DNA of 64,000 nt from Spirochaetota bacterium (GCA_023443865.1 JAEZST010000022.1:992001-1056000); one strand, 5' to 3'. Shown: positions 34,743 through 44,924, numbered from the stretch's first letter. The notes: generated from the sequence alone by a model not told the origin. A program made the numbers and translations.

Positions 34743-36127
34743 AATTCACGATTCTGGTAATCGACGACGAAAAGAATATCCGCGCGGGATTGCAGGCCGC
34801 CCTGGAAATGGACGGCTACGACGTTTTGCTCGCGGCCGACGGGGCCGAGGGATTGGATATCGCCCTTCATTCCGACGTCGATCTCGTCATAACCGACTTG
34901 AGAATGCCCGGGGTAAGCGGCGAGGAAGTGCTTCGCCGGGTCACGACCGAATCGCCGGGCATCCCGGTAATCGTCCTTACCGGTCACGGTACCGTCGAAA
35001 ACGCGGTGGAGGCCATGCGGGCCGGGGCCTACGATTTCCTGACCAAGCCGCTTAATTTGGACCGTCTTTCCCTACTGGTAAAGCGGGCGCTCCAAAACCG
35101 CGAGCTCATCCTTCAGCACCGCGAGTTGGAACGTGAAATCGAGAGCCGAAAATCGTTCGAGCATATCATCGGTAAGAGCCCGGCCATGCTCAAGGTATTC
35201 GAGGTGCTTAAGCGCGTGGCCCCGACGAAGGCATCGGTCCTCATTACCGGCGAGAGCGGCGTCGGTAAGGAATTGATCGCGAACGCCCTCCACAATCTGT
35301 CGCCCCGTAAACCGAACCCCTTCATCAAGGTTCATTGCGCGGCCCTGGCGGAAACCATTCTGGAAAGCGAGCTGTTCGGCCACGAAAAGGGGTCCTTTAC
35401 CGGCGCGGTGGCGAGAAAGCGGGGGCGTTTCGAGTTGGCGAATTCGGGAACCATTTTTTTGGACGAAATCGGCGAAATAAACCAACAGGTTCAAATAAAA
35501 ATACTTCGGGTACTGCAGGAGAAAAAATTCGAGCGGGTAGGGGGAGAGGAGACCCTGGAGGTGGACGTTCGTGTCGTAACCGCCACCAATCGGGATCTCG
35601 AGAAGGAGATCGCGGAAGGCCGATTCCGCGAGGACCTCTACTACCGCCTGAACGTGGTTCGCATCCACGTTCCCCCCTTGCGGGAACGGAAAGACGATTT
35701 ACCCCTCATGATCGCGGCCTTCATCAAGGAATTCGCGGAGGAAAACGGAAAGACCATAGAGGGCATAGACTCAAAGGCCCGTTCGGTCCTGTATGCGTAC
35801 GATTGGCCGGGTAACGTGCGCCAACTGCGGAACTGCCTGGAAAGCGCCGTGGTCATGACGTCGGGCACCGTGATTACCCTGGACGATCTGCCCCCCTCAA
35901 TCCGCGCGGGGACCGATGCATCCTCAATCAGGATTCCCGTGGGGGTTACCATGGCCGAGGCGGAGAAGGAAGTTATCCTGCAGACCCTCAGCGCGCAAAA
36001 CGGCAATAAGAGCAAAACCGCGGAAGTGCTCGGCATCGGCAGGAAAACCCTGCACCGAAAGCTCGATGAATACGGCATGGATAAAAACGTGGTCGGGGAC
36101 GACGACGGCGACGAAACGGGTGATTGA
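34739..36127 (+). CDS. atoC: Sigma-54 dependent response regulator (NtrC/AtoC type)
   Basis: 462 residues: receiver domain (1-120, with D9, D10 and phospho-acceptor D53 in VITDLRMPG), AAA+ activator domain (about 140-370, Walker A GESGVGKE, sigma-54 contact loop GSFTGA, LDEIGEI as Walker B), and a Fis-type helix-turn-helix at the end (SKTAEVLGIGRKTLHRKLDE). It activates RNA polymerase with sigma-54, whose gene is not in the window. Targets unknown. It runs tail to tail with the J-domain gene, only four bases apart. Confidence 0.93.
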   Translation: MKFTILVIDDEKNIRAGLQAALEMDGYDVLLAADGAEGLDIALHSDVDLVITDLRMPGVSGEEVLRRVTTESPGIPVIVLTGHGTVENAVEAMRAGAYDFLTKPLNLDRLSLLVKRALQNRELILQHRELEREIESRKSFEHIIGKSPAMLKVFEVLKRVAPTKASVLITGESGVGKELIANALHNLSPRKPNPFIKVHCAALAETILESELFGHEKGSFTGAVARKRGRFELANSGTIFLDEIGEINQQVQIKILRVLQEKKFERVGGEETLEVDVRVVTATNRDLEKEIAEGRFREDLYYRLNVVRIHVPPLRERKDDLPLMIAAFIKEFAEENGKTIEGIDSKARSVLYAYDWPGNVRQLRNCLESAVVMTSGTVITLDDLPPSIRAGTDASSIRIPVGVTMAEAEKEVILQTLSAQNGNKSKTAEVLGIGRKTLHRKLDEYGMDKNVVGDDDGDETGD

Positions 36128-36131
36128 CCGC

Positions 36132-36527
36132 CTATTCCAGTTTTCCCGTTTCGTACCAGCGGGCGATCCGGCGATAGGCTTCGGTAATCCGAATCGACTT
36201 GGCGGTGGCCGCCCCCGCTTCTTCCGCCCGGTCCGCGAATCGGTCCGGGTGGTTTACCTTAATGAGGCGCTTCCAGGCGGCCTTGCAGGCTTTCGCCGAC
36301 ACCCCGGGAAGGAGCCCGAGCGTAAGGAACGCTTCGTTGAGTTCCGGGGGAACGGGGATTCTCTCTTCCTCGGTTTTCGGTTTTTGCGGGGCGGTACGGG
36401 TACGGCGCCCCCCGGCGCTTCGGGTTTTCGCGTCGTTGGGTTTCCACGCCTCGAATGGATCCTCGTCCGAATTCAAGCGGTCCTTGAGAAGGTCTCCTAA
36501 TCGGTCATAAAAGTCACGTTGCGCCAT
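36132..36527 (-). CDS. J-domain protein
   Basis: 131 residues with a C-terminal J domain (about 66-128) containing the HPD motif (LIKVNHPDRFADRAEE) between helices II and III. The N-terminal half is charged and without known domain. J domains stimulate the ATPase of DnaK (Hsp70), so this is a DnaK co-chaperone for a specific client; it lacks the zinc finger and substrate domain of DnaJ. Start ATG 36527 lacks a Shine-Dalgarno and lies 11 bases after its -10 box. Confidence 0.87.
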   Translation of the reverse strand: MAQRDFYDRLGDLLKDRLNSDEDPFEAWKPNDAKTRSAGGRRTRTAPQKPKTEEERIPVPPELNEAFLTLGLLPGVSAKACKAAWKRLIKVNHPDRFADRAEEAGAATAKSIRITEAYRRIARWYETGKLE

Positions 36528-36538
36528 ATAGTGAAAAA

Positions 36539-36567
36539 ATTATACATTCGAAAAAAAACTTTGGCAA
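36539..36567 (-). promoter_or_regulatory. Promoter of the J-domain gene (minus strand)
   Basis: On the minus strand TTGCCA (36567-36562), 17 bases, TATAAT (36544-36539). The -35 box is only seven bases from the -35 box of the divergent galM promoter. Confidence 0.8.
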
Positions 36568-36574
36568 CATTTAC

Positions 36575-36603
36575 TTGCAAAGTGCAATCTTGTTCGGTAC
36601 ACT
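36575..36603 (+). promoter_or_regulatory. Promoter of galM with overlapping inverted repeat
   Basis: TTGCAA (36575-36580), 17 bases, TACACT (36598-36603). The -35 box is part of a 13-base inverted repeat TTGCA-AAG-TGCAA (36575-36587) that could be an operator. Confidence 0.7.
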
Positions 36604-36632
36604 GTGTGATAAGCGAGCATCAGGAGTTTATC

Positions 36633-37670
36633 GTGAAAATCAAAAAGCGTCGGTTCGGCGTCCTCTCTACCGGTGAGAAAGTTTCCCTTTTCACCGTCTC
36701 AAATGGGCACATGTCGTTTTCCGCGACGAATTACGGTTGCATAATCACCAGTATACTGCTTCCGAACCAAATCGGAAAAAAAGACGACGTTACCCTCGGG
36801 TTTTCGACCCTTGAGGGCTATATTACGAACGGGCCGTACTTTGGCTGCCTGGTCGGCCGGTACGCCAACCGTATCGCCGACGGCCGTTTTTCGGTGGGCG
36901 GAAAAACGTATCAGCTCGAACGAAACGACAACGGCAACTGCCTTCATTCCGGCTCGAACGGCTACCATAAAATGGTATGGGAGGCGGAACCCTTCAAGAA
37001 TACCCGGGAAGCGGGTATCATATTCCGGCGGCGGAGCCCTTCGGGCGAGCAGGGATTCCCCGGGAACGTGGACCTGCGCGTAACCTACAGCCTGAACGCC
37101 GAGAACGATTTAATAATCCGCTATAACGCGAAAACCGACGCTCCCACGCCCATCAGCCTTACCAACCATACGTATTTCAACCTTGCCGGACCTTCCGCGC
37201 CAAACGTTCTTGAGCAAGAGCTCCAGCTTTTCGCGGACCGCTACGTTCCGGTCGATTCCAAGGCGATACCCCTGGGGCCCATCGAGAACGTGTCCGGAAC
37301 CCCCTTCGATTTCCGCTCCTCGAAACCCATCGGGCGCGACTTGAATAAGGTACCCGGCGGTTTTGACCATAACTGGGAGATTAACCGGTCCGGAGAGGGC
37401 CCTTCGGAAGTGGCCGTCGCGCGGGATAGCGGGACCGGTAGGAAACTGACCGTATGGTCCACCCAGCCCGGGGTACAGTTTTATTCGGGCAATTTCCTTA
37501 ACGGCATAACCGGGAAAAACGGCGTGCCCTACAACAAGCAAGCCGGTTTTTGCCTTGAAACCCAGCATTTCCCCGACGCGCCGAACAGGCCTGAATTCCC
37601 GAACTCGATACTGATCCCCGGCGAAAAGTATTCGGAACAGACGATCTGGCATTTTGACTTCGAGTCTTGA
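36633..37670 (+). CDS. galM: Aldose 1-epimerase (galactose mutarotase)
   Basis: 345 residues from GTG 36633, seven bases after AGGAG. Family hallmarks: NRIADGRFSVGGKTYQLERN near residue 80, catalytic His in LTNHTYFNLAG near residue 175, and catalytic Glu in FCLETQHFPDAPN near residue 315. It interconverts alpha and beta forms of glucose or galactose. It stands alone between the J-domain gene and the V-ATPase operon. A long upstream extension to 36519 crosses the promoter and is rejected. Confidence 0.95.
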   Translation: MKIKKRRFGVLSTGEKVSLFTVSNGHMSFSATNYGCIITSILLPNQIGKKDDVTLGFSTLEGYITNGPYFGCLVGRYANRIADGRFSVGGKTYQLERNDNGNCLHSGSNGYHKMVWEAEPFKNTREAGIIFRRRSPSGEQGFPGNVDLRVTYSLNAENDLIIRYNAKTDAPTPISLTNHTYFNLAGPSAPNVLEQELQLFADRYVPVDSKAIPLGPIENVSGTPFDFRSSKPIGRDLNKVPGGFDHNWEINRSGEGPSEVAVARDSGTGRKLTVWSTQPGVQFYSGNFLNGITGKNGVPYNKQAGFCLETQHFPDAPNRPEFPNSILIPGEKYSEQTIWHFDFES

Positions 37671-37715
37671 ACATCGAATAAATACGGTATTTTTTTACGA
37701 ATCAAAGAGGTGTAT

Positions 37716-38333
37716 ATGGACGTTCAATTGCAGGAACTGGTCAACAAGATCAAAAAAGACGGCGTTGAGGCCGCGGAAGCCAAAGCTGCCGAGATTATCG
37801 CTAAAGCGGAAGAGAAAGCGGCCGCCATTCAGTCTGCGGCCAAGAAAGAGGCGGAAAACGCCGTAAAGAAGGCCGAAGCCGAGTCCGCACGGCTCGAGCA
37901 AGCCGCGGTTTCGGCGATTAAGCAAGCCGGTCGAAATTTGCTTATATCGTTCCGCGAGGGCATCGCCGCGGAACTTGACGCCCTCGTCCGCGCCGAAACA
38001 GCCGCCGCTTACGACGCGGCCGTCCTCAAGGAGCTCGTTCCCGCCGCGGTAAAGGGTTGGATCGCGCAGTCCGGTACCGACGACCTGGCCGTTATTCTCG
38101 CTCCCCAAGACGCCAAGAAACTGGAAGCCGATTTCGGCGCGGCGCTCAAATCCCACCTGGCCAAGGGCCTGGAGATCAAGACCGACTCCGGCGTCGCCGG
38201 CGGTTTCCGAATCGGGACCCGCGACGGCGCCTCCTACTACGATTTCTCCGCGGAATCCGTCGCGGACCTTTTCTCAGCCTACCTTAACCCCCGAGTCGGC
38301 GCCATCATGCGCGAAGCCGCGAAGGAGCTTTAA
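37716..38333 (+). CDS. atpE: V-type ATPase subunit E (peripheral stalk)
   Basis: 205 residues from ATG 37716, five bases after AGAGG (37706-37710). The N-terminal 70 residues are an Ala/Lys/Glu-rich coiled coil typical of the peripheral stalk (AKAAEIIAKAEEKAAAIQSA), followed by a C-terminal globular domain ending in LSAYLNPRVGAIMREAA-type sequence. It links the membrane subunit I to the A3B3 head. First gene of the V-ATPase operon. Confidence 0.88.
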   Translation: MDVQLQELVNKIKKDGVEAAEAKAAEIIAKAEEKAAAIQSAAKKEAENAVKKAEAESARLEQAAVSAIKQAGRNLLISFREGIAAELDALVRAETAAAYDAAVLKELVPAAVKGWIAQSGTDDLAVILAPQDAKKLEADFGAALKSHLAKGLEIKTDSGVAGGFRIGTRDGASYYDFSAESVADLFSAYLNPRVGAIMREAAKEL

Positions 38334-38336
38334 CCC

Positions 38337-38882
38337 GTGGCCCAGTATTATTACCTGATGGCTACGCTTCCGGGCATCCTGCCCGGGGCTCCCGTATCCA
38401 TCACGTACGGGGAATTCAGGGAAAACGCGGAGCGGTTCCTGAACCGAAAAGACCTTTCGATTCTGGATAAAATATCGCTTGAGCCTCCGCGGGTTCCCGA
38501 AAAGACCGGCTCGGAATTTCTTGACCGCTGGTTTTTGCGGGAACGGGGCTTGCGCCTCGCCCTGGAGCGCGTTCGCGCCTCGAAGCTGAAACGCGATATC
38601 AACGTGTCCGGCGTCGAGGAAGCGATCATCAACGAGGCAGCCGAGGCGGCAAACGCGGCGAGAACCGCCGCGTCGTTCGACGACCCCCTTGAGGCAGAGC
38701 GCTTCCTGGACAAGGCCAGGGCCTCGTACGTTTCTGAACTTCTCGGGACGCATTCCTTCGATTCCGAGTCGGTTTTTGCCTACGCGCTTATGTTGCTCCT
38801 GCACGAACGAGAGGCCCGGTTCAGCGCCGAGGCCGGCAGCGCATCATATACCACCATTTACAATCAGATTCTTGGAGAATAG
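38337..38882 (+). CDS. DUF2764 protein in the V-ATPase operon (candidate subunit C substitute)
   Basis: 181 residues from GTG 38337. Starts with the DUF2764 motif AQYYYLMATLPGILPGAP and is mostly helical, with FLDRWFLRERGLRLALERVR in the middle. In bacterial V-ATPase operons this protein sits in the place where archaeal operons carry subunit C (between E and A), and it shares the helical character and YYYL-type opening, so a subunit C-like collar role is plausible but inferred. It sits three bases after atpE and one base before atpA. Confidence 0.8.
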   Translation: MAQYYYLMATLPGILPGAPVSITYGEFRENAERFLNRKDLSILDKISLEPPRVPEKTGSEFLDRWFLRERGLRLALERVRASKLKRDINVSGVEEAIINEAAEAANAARTAASFDDPLEAERFLDKARASYVSELLGTHSFDSESVFAYALMLLLHEREARFSAEAGSASYTTIYNQILGE

Positions 38883-38883
38883 C

Positions 38884-40671
38884 ATGACGGATACAAAAGG
38901 CACGGTAGTCGCCGTCAACGGCAACATGATCTCTGTCAAGTTTGACGGTATCGTTGCCCTTAACGAAGTGGGCTACGTTCAGGTCGGCGACCGGAAACTG
39001 AAAAGCGAAGTGATCCGCATCCGCGGCGATATCGCCCAGTTGCAGGTTTTCGAGATCACCAAAGGCATCGAGGTAGGGGATCCCCTCGAATTTACGGGCG
39101 ACCTGCTTTCCGTGGAACTCGGGCCGGGACTCCTCGGCCAGGTGTACGACGGTTTGCAAAACCCCCTCCCGGAACTGGCCGAAAAGGCCGGATACTTTCT
39201 CGAGCGGGGCCTGTATCTCGATCCCCTTCCCGATTCGACAAAATGGGAATTCACGCCGAAGGCAAAGGTCGGGGACAAGGTTGTCCGGGCAGATACCCTG
39301 GGAACCGTTCCCGAGGGCAGCTTCACGCACCGTATCATGGTGCCCTTTTACCTGCTCGAAACCTACACGGTAAAATCCGTAAAGCCGGCGGGAACGTACG
39401 CGCTCAAAGACACCGTCGCCGAGATCGAGGACGCGCGGGGCAACGTGATTCCCCTCACCATGAGCTTCAATTGGCCGGTTAAGCGCGCGATCGACTGTTA
39501 CGCCGAGCGCATGAAGCCGACCGAAACCCTTACCACCAAGGTACGCTCCATAGACACGTTCTTCCCGGTGGCCAAGGGCGGTACCTATTGCATCCCCGGC
39601 CCCTTCGGCGCGGGAAAAACCGTATTGCAGCACTCCACGAGCCGCAACGCGGAAGTGGATATCGTGATCATCGCGGCCTGCGGCGAACGCGCCGGCGAGG
39701 TCGTGGAAACCCTCAAGGAATTCCCCGAGCTCACCGATCCCCGGACCGGCCGTTCGCTGATGGAACGCACGATCATCATCTGCAATACGTCTTCCATGCC
39801 CGTCGCGGCCCGCGAAGCCTCGGTATACACCGGCGTGACGTTGGCGGAATATTACCGGCAGATGGGGCTCGACGTGCTCCTCCTCGCCGATTCTACCAGC
39901 CGCTGGGCCCAGGCCCTTCGCGAAATGTCCGGTCGCCTTGAAGAAATCCCGGGCGAGGAAGCCTTCCCCGCGTACCTTGAGTCGTACATCGCCGCGTTTT
40001 ACGAACGAGCCGGCATCGTGCGGCTGCGCGACGGCTCCACCGGTTCCGTCACCATCGGCGGTACCGTTTCCCCCGCCGGCGGAAACTTCGAAGAGCCGGT
40101 AACCCAGGCGACGCTGAAGGTCGTGGGCGCGTTCCACGGCCTTTCCCGCGAACGCTCCGACGCGCGTAAATACCCGGCCATACATCCCCTGGATTCCTGG
40201 TCAAAGTATCCCTCGGTCATCGACCCGGCCCCGGTCTCGTACGCGAGGAAATTCCTCCGCCGCGGCACCGAGGTAGAGCAGATGATGAAGGTCGTCGGCG
40301 AGGAAGGAACGAGCCTTGAGGACTTCATTATTTACCTAAAGGGCGATTTCCTCGACGCGGTATACCTCCAGCAGAATTCCTTCGACGAGGTCGACGCCTC
40401 CGTGGGTACGGATCGACAAAAGCACATGTTCCGCATCATTCTCGAGATACTCGGCACCCAGTTTTCCTTCGAGAATAAGGACGAGGCCCGCGGCTGGTTC
40501 AACCAGACCCGCATGAAGTTCATCGACTGCAACTCCGCTGGATGGAAGTCCCCGGAATTTTCGAAGATGGAAGCCGAAATCCGCGCCTCTATCGACGACA
40601 AGGCGGAAAGCCTGGACGGTGACGCCGAAAAACTCATGGACCGCGTTACCGCGGACGGAAAGGCGGTATAA
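38884..40671 (+). CDS. atpA: V-type ATPase catalytic subunit A
   Basis: 595 residues from ATG 38884, the typical length. The Walker A motif GPFGAGKTVLQH lies near residue 238 and the insert typical of A subunits precedes it. Also present are ACGERAGEV and LADSTSRWAQALREMSGRLE. Subunit A binds and hydrolyses (or makes) ATP. In its usual place before atpB. An in-frame extension upstream runs through the previous gene and is rejected. Confidence 0.97.
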   Translation: MTDTKGTVVAVNGNMISVKFDGIVALNEVGYVQVGDRKLKSEVIRIRGDIAQLQVFEITKGIEVGDPLEFTGDLLSVELGPGLLGQVYDGLQNPLPELAEKAGYFLERGLYLDPLPDSTKWEFTPKAKVGDKVVRADTLGTVPEGSFTHRIMVPFYLLETYTVKSVKPAGTYALKDTVAEIEDARGNVIPLTMSFNWPVKRAIDCYAERMKPTETLTTKVRSIDTFFPVAKGGTYCIPGPFGAGKTVLQHSTSRNAEVDIVIIAACGERAGEVVETLKEFPELTDPRTGRSLMERTIIICNTSSMPVAAREASVYTGVTLAEYYRQMGLDVLLLADSTSRWAQALREMSGRLEEIPGEEAFPAYLESYIAAFYERAGIVRLRDGSTGSVTIGGTVSPAGGNFEEPVTQATLKVVGAFHGLSRERSDARKYPAIHPLDSWSKYPSVIDPAPVSYARKFLRRGTEVEQMMKVVGEEGTSLEDFIIYLKGDFLDAVYLQQNSFDEVDASVGTDRQKHMFRIILEILGTQFSFENKDEARGWFNQTRMKFIDCNSAGWKSPEFSKMEAEIRASIDDKAESLDGDAEKLMDRVTADGKAV

Positions 40672-40674
40672 GAA

Positions 40675-41967
40675 ATGAAAAAGGTATACAGCAAAATAGA
40701 ATCGATCAACGGTTCCGTCATTACCGTGAAGGCCGACGGGGTAAAGTACGGGGAGCTCGCGGAAATCGAGACCTCGTACGGCACGTCCCTGGCGGAAGTC
40801 AACAAACTCTCCGGCGACCTGGTTTCGCTCCAGGTTTTCGCGGGCGGCCGCGGCGTTTCAACCGGCGATAAGATCCGCTTCCTCGGCAACGAGATGCGGG
40901 TTAGCTTTTCCGAAAACCTGCTTGGCCGCATTTTCAACGGTTCCGGCGATCCCCGCGATTCCGGACCCAGCCTCAAGGATAACCTGGTGCCCATCGGCGG
41001 CCCGTCGGTCAATCCCTCCAAGCGCATTATCGCCAAGCGCATGATCCGTACCGGTATTCCCATGATCGACGTGTTCAATACCCTCGTCGTTTCCCAGAAA
41101 CTCCCGATTTTCTCGAGCTCCGGCGAGCCCTACAACGAACTGTTGGCGCGGATCGCCATGCAGGCCGAGGTAGACGTTATCGTCCTGGGAGGCATGGGCC
41201 TTAAGTACGACGACTATCTTTTCTTCCGCGATACCCTTGAGGAAGCGGGCGCCATGAGCCGGACCGCCATGTTCGTTCATACCGCCGCCGATCCGACGGT
41301 AGAGTGCCTCATGATTCCCGATATGTGCCTCGCGGTGGCCGAGCAGTTCGCGATCCAGGGCAAGGACGTTCTCGTCCTCCTCACCGATATGACGAACTTC
41401 GCCGACGCCATGAAGGAAATCGCCATTATCCAGGAACAGGTTCCCTCGAACCGCGGTTACCCGGGCGACCTTTACAGCCAGCTTGCCGCGCGGTACGAAA
41501 AAGCCGTCGACTTCGACGACGCGGGATCCGTGACCATCCTCGCGGTAACGACCATGCCCGGCGACGACGTGACCCACCCGGTTCCCGACAATACCGGATA
41601 CATTACCGAGGGCCAGTTTTACCTGAAGAACGGGCGCATCGAGCCCTTCGGAAGCCTTTCCCGACTGAAACAGAACGTCAACGGGAAGACCCGGAACGAC
41701 CATCGCGCGCTCATGGACAACATGATCAAGCTCTATTCCGCCTATAAGGATACCCTTGAGAAAAAATCCATGGGCTTCATGATGTCCGAATGGGACTCGA
41801 AACTCCTGAAATTCGGGGCGATGTTCGAGAGCCAAATGATGGATCTTTCGGTCAATATTCCCCTGGAGCAGGCCCTGAACGCGGGCTGGAAGATCCTTTC
41901 GGAATGCTTTAAGCCCGAAGAGACGGGAATTAAGTCGGAATTGGTACAACAGTACTGGGGCAAATAA
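40675..41967 (+). CDS. atpB: V-type ATPase regulatory subunit B
   Basis: 430 residues with [20 protein letters not shown] at about residue 130, where the P-loop is replaced as expected of non-catalytic B subunits. Other signatures are [20 protein letters not shown] and [20 protein letters not shown]. It alternates with subunit A in the head. It begins three bases after atpA. Confidence 0.97.
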   Translation: MKKVYSKIESINGSVITVKADGVKYGELAEIETSYGTSLAEVNKLSGDLVSLQVFAGGRGVSTGDKIRFLGNEMRVSFSENLLGRIFNGSGDPRDSGPSLKDNLVPIGGPSVNPSKRIIAKRMIRTGIPMIDVFNTLVVSQKLPIFSSSGEPYNELLARIAMQAEVDVIVLGGMGLKYDDYLFFRDTLEEAGAMSRTAMFVHTAADPTVECLMIPDMCLAVAEQFAIQGKDVLVLLTDMTNFADAMKEIAIIQEQVPSNRGYPGDLYSQLAARYEKAVDFDDAGSVTILAVTTMPGDDVTHPVPDNTGYITEGQFYLKNGRIEPFGSLSRLKQNVNGKTRNDHRALMDNMIKLYSAYKDTLEKKSMGFMMSEWDSKLLKFGAMFESQMMDLSVNIPLEQALNAGWKILSECFKPEETGIKSELVQQYWGK

Positions 41968-41979
41968 GGATAGGCGACC

Positions 41980-42591
41980 ATGGCTATTAAGCTGACTAAA
42001 AACGAGCTGAAGGCCCAGAAGGAAAGCCTGAAAATGTATCGGCGCTACCTTCCGACCCTGCAACTCAAAAAACAGCAGCTGCAAACCGAGATACGCACCA
42101 TAGAGAACCGGGCACGGGACGTCCGCGCCCGCAGGGACCGTCTGAACGGGGAATTCCAGGCCTGGATCGCCGTCTTCGGCGAGGCTGGCGCGTTCGCTCC
42201 GGAAACCCTGGAAGTCCGGGAAGTAAAGACTTCCACCGGGAATATCGCGGGCGTTTCCATTCCCGTATTCATCGGCGCGGATTTCGAGCGGGGCGATTAC
42301 GATCTCTATAGCGTACCGCTTTGGGTCGATACCGCCGCGGACCGGCTGGAGAAAGTCCTTTCCCTGGACCTCGAGGCGAAAATTCTCGACGAGCAGGTGC
42401 GACTGCTCCAGCAGGAATTGCGGACCACGACGCAGCGCGTGAACCTGTTCGAAAAGGTGAAAATCCCCGAAACCCGGGCGAATATAAAGAAGATCACCGT
42501 GTATCTCGGCGATCAGCAGGTTGCGGCGGTCGTTCGCGGCAAGATATCGAAGAAGAATCTTGAGTCAGGAAACGGGGGGGCAGGCGCATGA
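41980..42591 (+). CDS. atpD: V-type ATPase subunit D (central stalk)
   Basis: 203 residues, two long coiled-coil helices at the ends ([40 protein letters not shown]) typical of subunit D, which rotates inside the A3B3 head. The C-terminus overlaps the atpI start by four bases. Confidence 0.95.
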   Translation: MAIKLTKNELKAQKESLKMYRRYLPTLQLKKQQLQTEIRTIENRARDVRARRDRLNGEFQAWIAVFGEAGAFAPETLEVREVKTSTGNIAGVSIPVFIGADFERGDYDLYSVPLWVDTAADRLEKVLSLDLEAKILDEQVRLLQQELRTTTQRVNLFEKVKIPETRANIKKITVYLGDQQVAAVVRGKISKKNLESGNGGAGA

Positions 42592-44465
42592 TAGTACCGA
42601 TGAAAAAAGCGACCCTTCTCGTGATGGATAAGGATCGGGAAGAGGCCCTTCTGGCCCTGAGGTCCCTGGGCGTATTGCATGTCGAAAACACGCAAAACAC
42701 GACCCAGGTCACGGTTGAAATTCAGAATCTCGTATCCCGGATCGATCAGGCGATCGGCGTGCTCGAGGAATTAAAGGCGGACACGAAGAAGCTTCAGCCG
42801 AAGCCCCTAACCCGGGACGAGGCGCTTCAGGTAGTCGACCGGATCATGACGGTACGGGACGAGAAAAAGGTCGCCGAAGACCTGATCCTCCAGGATTCCC
42901 GAGAGCTCGAACGGCTTTCGCCCTGGGGCGAGGTGGATCCCGCCGGATTTGACTGGCTCGCGCAAAAGGGCCTTTATCTTTTTCCCTTCGAAATGCCCGA
43001 AGCCGACTTCGACGCCTTGCCGGCGGAGATCAAGCGCATTGAGCTTTCCCGCTCAAAAAAGACCGTTCGCTGCGTGTTGTGGGCCGAGGATGACCTCCTT
43101 CACGAGGGAATCCCGGAGTCGGCCAGGGAACTGGCCCTGCCGGCCCGATCGACAAGGGAAATCCGCCATGAAATCGAGCGCGAACGGAAGGCCTTGCCCC
43201 TATTCGCCGAGCGCCTGGCAAACGACGCGCCCTATCTACCCTCGCTGAGGCAGTTGAAGGCGGAAGTCCTGAAGGACCTCGAACTGGCCACGGTGAGCGC
43301 AGGTATGGAAAAGGTTTCGTTTGAGGAAGATACCGCGCTGGTTAAAAACGCGAATCTCGCGTGGCTGTCCGGCTATCTTCCCGAATCGGCCCTGTCCGAC
43401 CTGACCGCAGAAGCCGAACGACGCGGTTGGGGGCTGCTTGCCGACGATCCCGCCGAGGACGACCCGGTGCCGACCAAGCTGAAGAACAATCCTTTCGTGA
43501 ATATTATATCGCCGCTTCTCGAATTCCTCGGCATCGTGCCGGGATATCGCGAGCTCGATATATCGCTCTGGTTCGTGATATTCTTCGGCATCTTCTTCGC
43601 CATGATTTTCGGCGACGCGGGATACGGCGCGATCCTGGTAGCCCTTTCGGCTGTCGGTATCGCCATAACGGGCAAGGGCGGGAAAAAGGTGCCCACCGGG
43701 CTTTTTATGTTCCTCTACCTCGGCGTCATGACCGTTGCGTGGGGAACCATAACCTGCACCTGGTTCGGCATAGACGCGAATAGCCTCCCCGCGTTCTTTA
43801 GGAACGTCGCCTTGCCCGCTTTCTCCAGCGTGGATCCGGACCGCGCGGGGGCGAACATCAAGGTGTTCTGCTTTACCCTCGGCCTCGTTCAGCTTTCGCT
43901 GGCCCACGTGATCGGGGTGATTCGGAACGCCCGCGCGAAATCGCTTAAGGCCCTGGGCGAATTGGGGGCCTTGGGCATGACGGTCGGCATGTATTTCGTC
44001 GTGCTCAATATGGTGGTAGACGCGGAAAAGTATCCCCTTACCACCGTCGTACTGCTCTTGATCGGAGTAGGTTTCGCCCTTAATTTCGGGTTTATCAACT
44101 ATGCCGGCAGCGTAGGAAACGGTTTCCTGGAGAGCCTCAAGAACATCATTACGATGTTCCTGGGCGTGGTGAACGTGTTCGGCGACATCATGAGCTATAT
44201 CAGGCTCTGGGCGGTCGGCATGGCCGGCGCCGCGATCAGCGCCACCGTCAACTCCATGGCGGGACCGATGTTCGGGGGCTTTGCCTTCCTCGCCGCGATC
44301 GTCCTCCTCGCCTTCGGGCATGGGCTGAACTACATAATGAACGTTCTCTCGGTAATCGTGCACGGCGTGCGCTTGAACACGCTGGAGTTTTCCAACCACC
44401 TGAGCCTGACTTGGTCAGGCTTCAAATACGAGCCGTTCGCTGAAACGGTAAACAAACAGGAGTAA
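42588..44465 (+). CDS. atpI: V-type ATPase membrane subunit I
   Basis: 625 residues. The N-terminal half (1-305) is soluble and helical and binds the peripheral stalk; the C-terminal half has about seven membrane helices. The segment with the functional arginine ([20 protein letters not shown], near residue 535) matches the conserved ion-channel helix, and [19 protein letters not shown] is the usual first half-channel sequence. It carries ions between membrane and rotor. Confidence 0.95.
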   Translation: MIVPMKKATLLVMDKDREEALLALRSLGVLHVENTQNTTQVTVEIQNLVSRIDQAIGVLEELKADTKKLQPKPLTRDEALQVVDRIMTVRDEKKVAEDLILQDSRELERLSPWGEVDPAGFDWLAQKGLYLFPFEMPEADFDALPAEIKRIELSRSKKTVRCVLWAEDDLLHEGIPESARELALPARSTREIRHEIERERKALPLFAERLANDAPYLPSLRQLKAEVLKDLELATVSAGMEKVSFEEDTALVKNANLAWLSGYLPESALSDLTAEAERRGWGLLADDPAEDDPVPTKLKNNPFVNIISPLLEFLGIVPGYRELDISLWFVIFFGIFFAMIFGDAGYGAILVALSAVGIAITGKGGKKVPTGLFMFLYLGVMTVAWGTITCTWFGIDANSLPAFFRNVALPAFSSVDPDRAGANIKVFCFTLGLVQLSLAHVIGVIRNARAKSLKALGELGALGMTVGMYFVVLNMVVDAEKYPLTTVVLLLIGVGFALNFGFINYAGSVGNGFLESLKNIITMFLGVVNVFGDIMSYIRLWAVGMAGAAISATVNSMAGPMFGGFAFLAAIVLLAFGHGLNYIMNVLSVIVHGVRLNTLEFSNHLSLTWSGFKYEPFAETVNKQE

Positions 44466-44469
44466 TAAT

Positions 44470-44898
44470 ATGGACTTCAATTTCGGAATGTTTGGCGCCG
44501 CCTGTGCTCTCGGAATTTCGGCCCTCGGATCGGCTATCGGACTCGGAATAGCCGGACAGGCCACTATCGGGGCCTGGAAACGCTGCTACATGAATAACAA
44601 GCCCGCCCCCTTCCTTCTCGTCGCCTTCGCGGGCGCGCCCCTCACCCAGACCATTTACGGCTATCTGCTCATGAGCCGCATGCTTACCTCCCAGAAGGAT
44701 CCCTTCCTCCTGTTGGGCCTCGGCATCGCGGGCGGCCTCGCCATCGCGTTCTCCGCCATCGCCCAGGGAAAGGCCAGCGCCGGCGGATCCGACGCCCTCG
44801 GCGAGACCGGTAAGGGGTTTAGCCAGTACATTACCATCGTCGGTCTGTGCGAAACCGTCGCCCTTTTCACGATGGTCTTCGGCTTCATCACGGTGTAA
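44470..44898 (+). CDS. atpK: V-type ATPase rotor subunit K (proteolipid)
   Basis: 142 residues with four membrane helices, a duplicated hairpin. The first half holds ALGISALGSAIGLGIAGQAT and the second GLGIAGGLAIAFSAIAQGKA, with the ion-binding carboxylate expected in the last helix (GLCETVALFTMVFGFI, Glu). Forms the rotor ring. Last gene of the operon, followed by an intrinsic terminator. No gene for subunit F or G/H is seen. Confidence 0.94.
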   Translation: MDFNFGMFGAACALGISALGSAIGLGIAGQATIGAWKRCYMNNKPAPFLLVAFAGAPLTQTIYGYLLMSRMLTSQKDPFLLLGLGIAGGLAIAFSAIAQGKASAGGSDALGETGKGFSQYITIVGLCETVALFTMVFGFITV

Positions 44899-44924
44899 GC
44901 CAAAACCGCGCCGGGTAGAATGCC

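Noticed and set aside
36519..36632. Longer N-terminus for galM
   Set aside because: It would run through the promoter of galM and the divergent promoter; the GTG at 36633 has a good RBS.
38821..40185. 454-residue open frame antisense to atpA
   Set aside because: Complement of a highly conserved gene; His/Gly/Val-rich without domains.
43236..44399. 387-residue open frame antisense to atpI
   Set aside because: Antisense shadow of subunit I.
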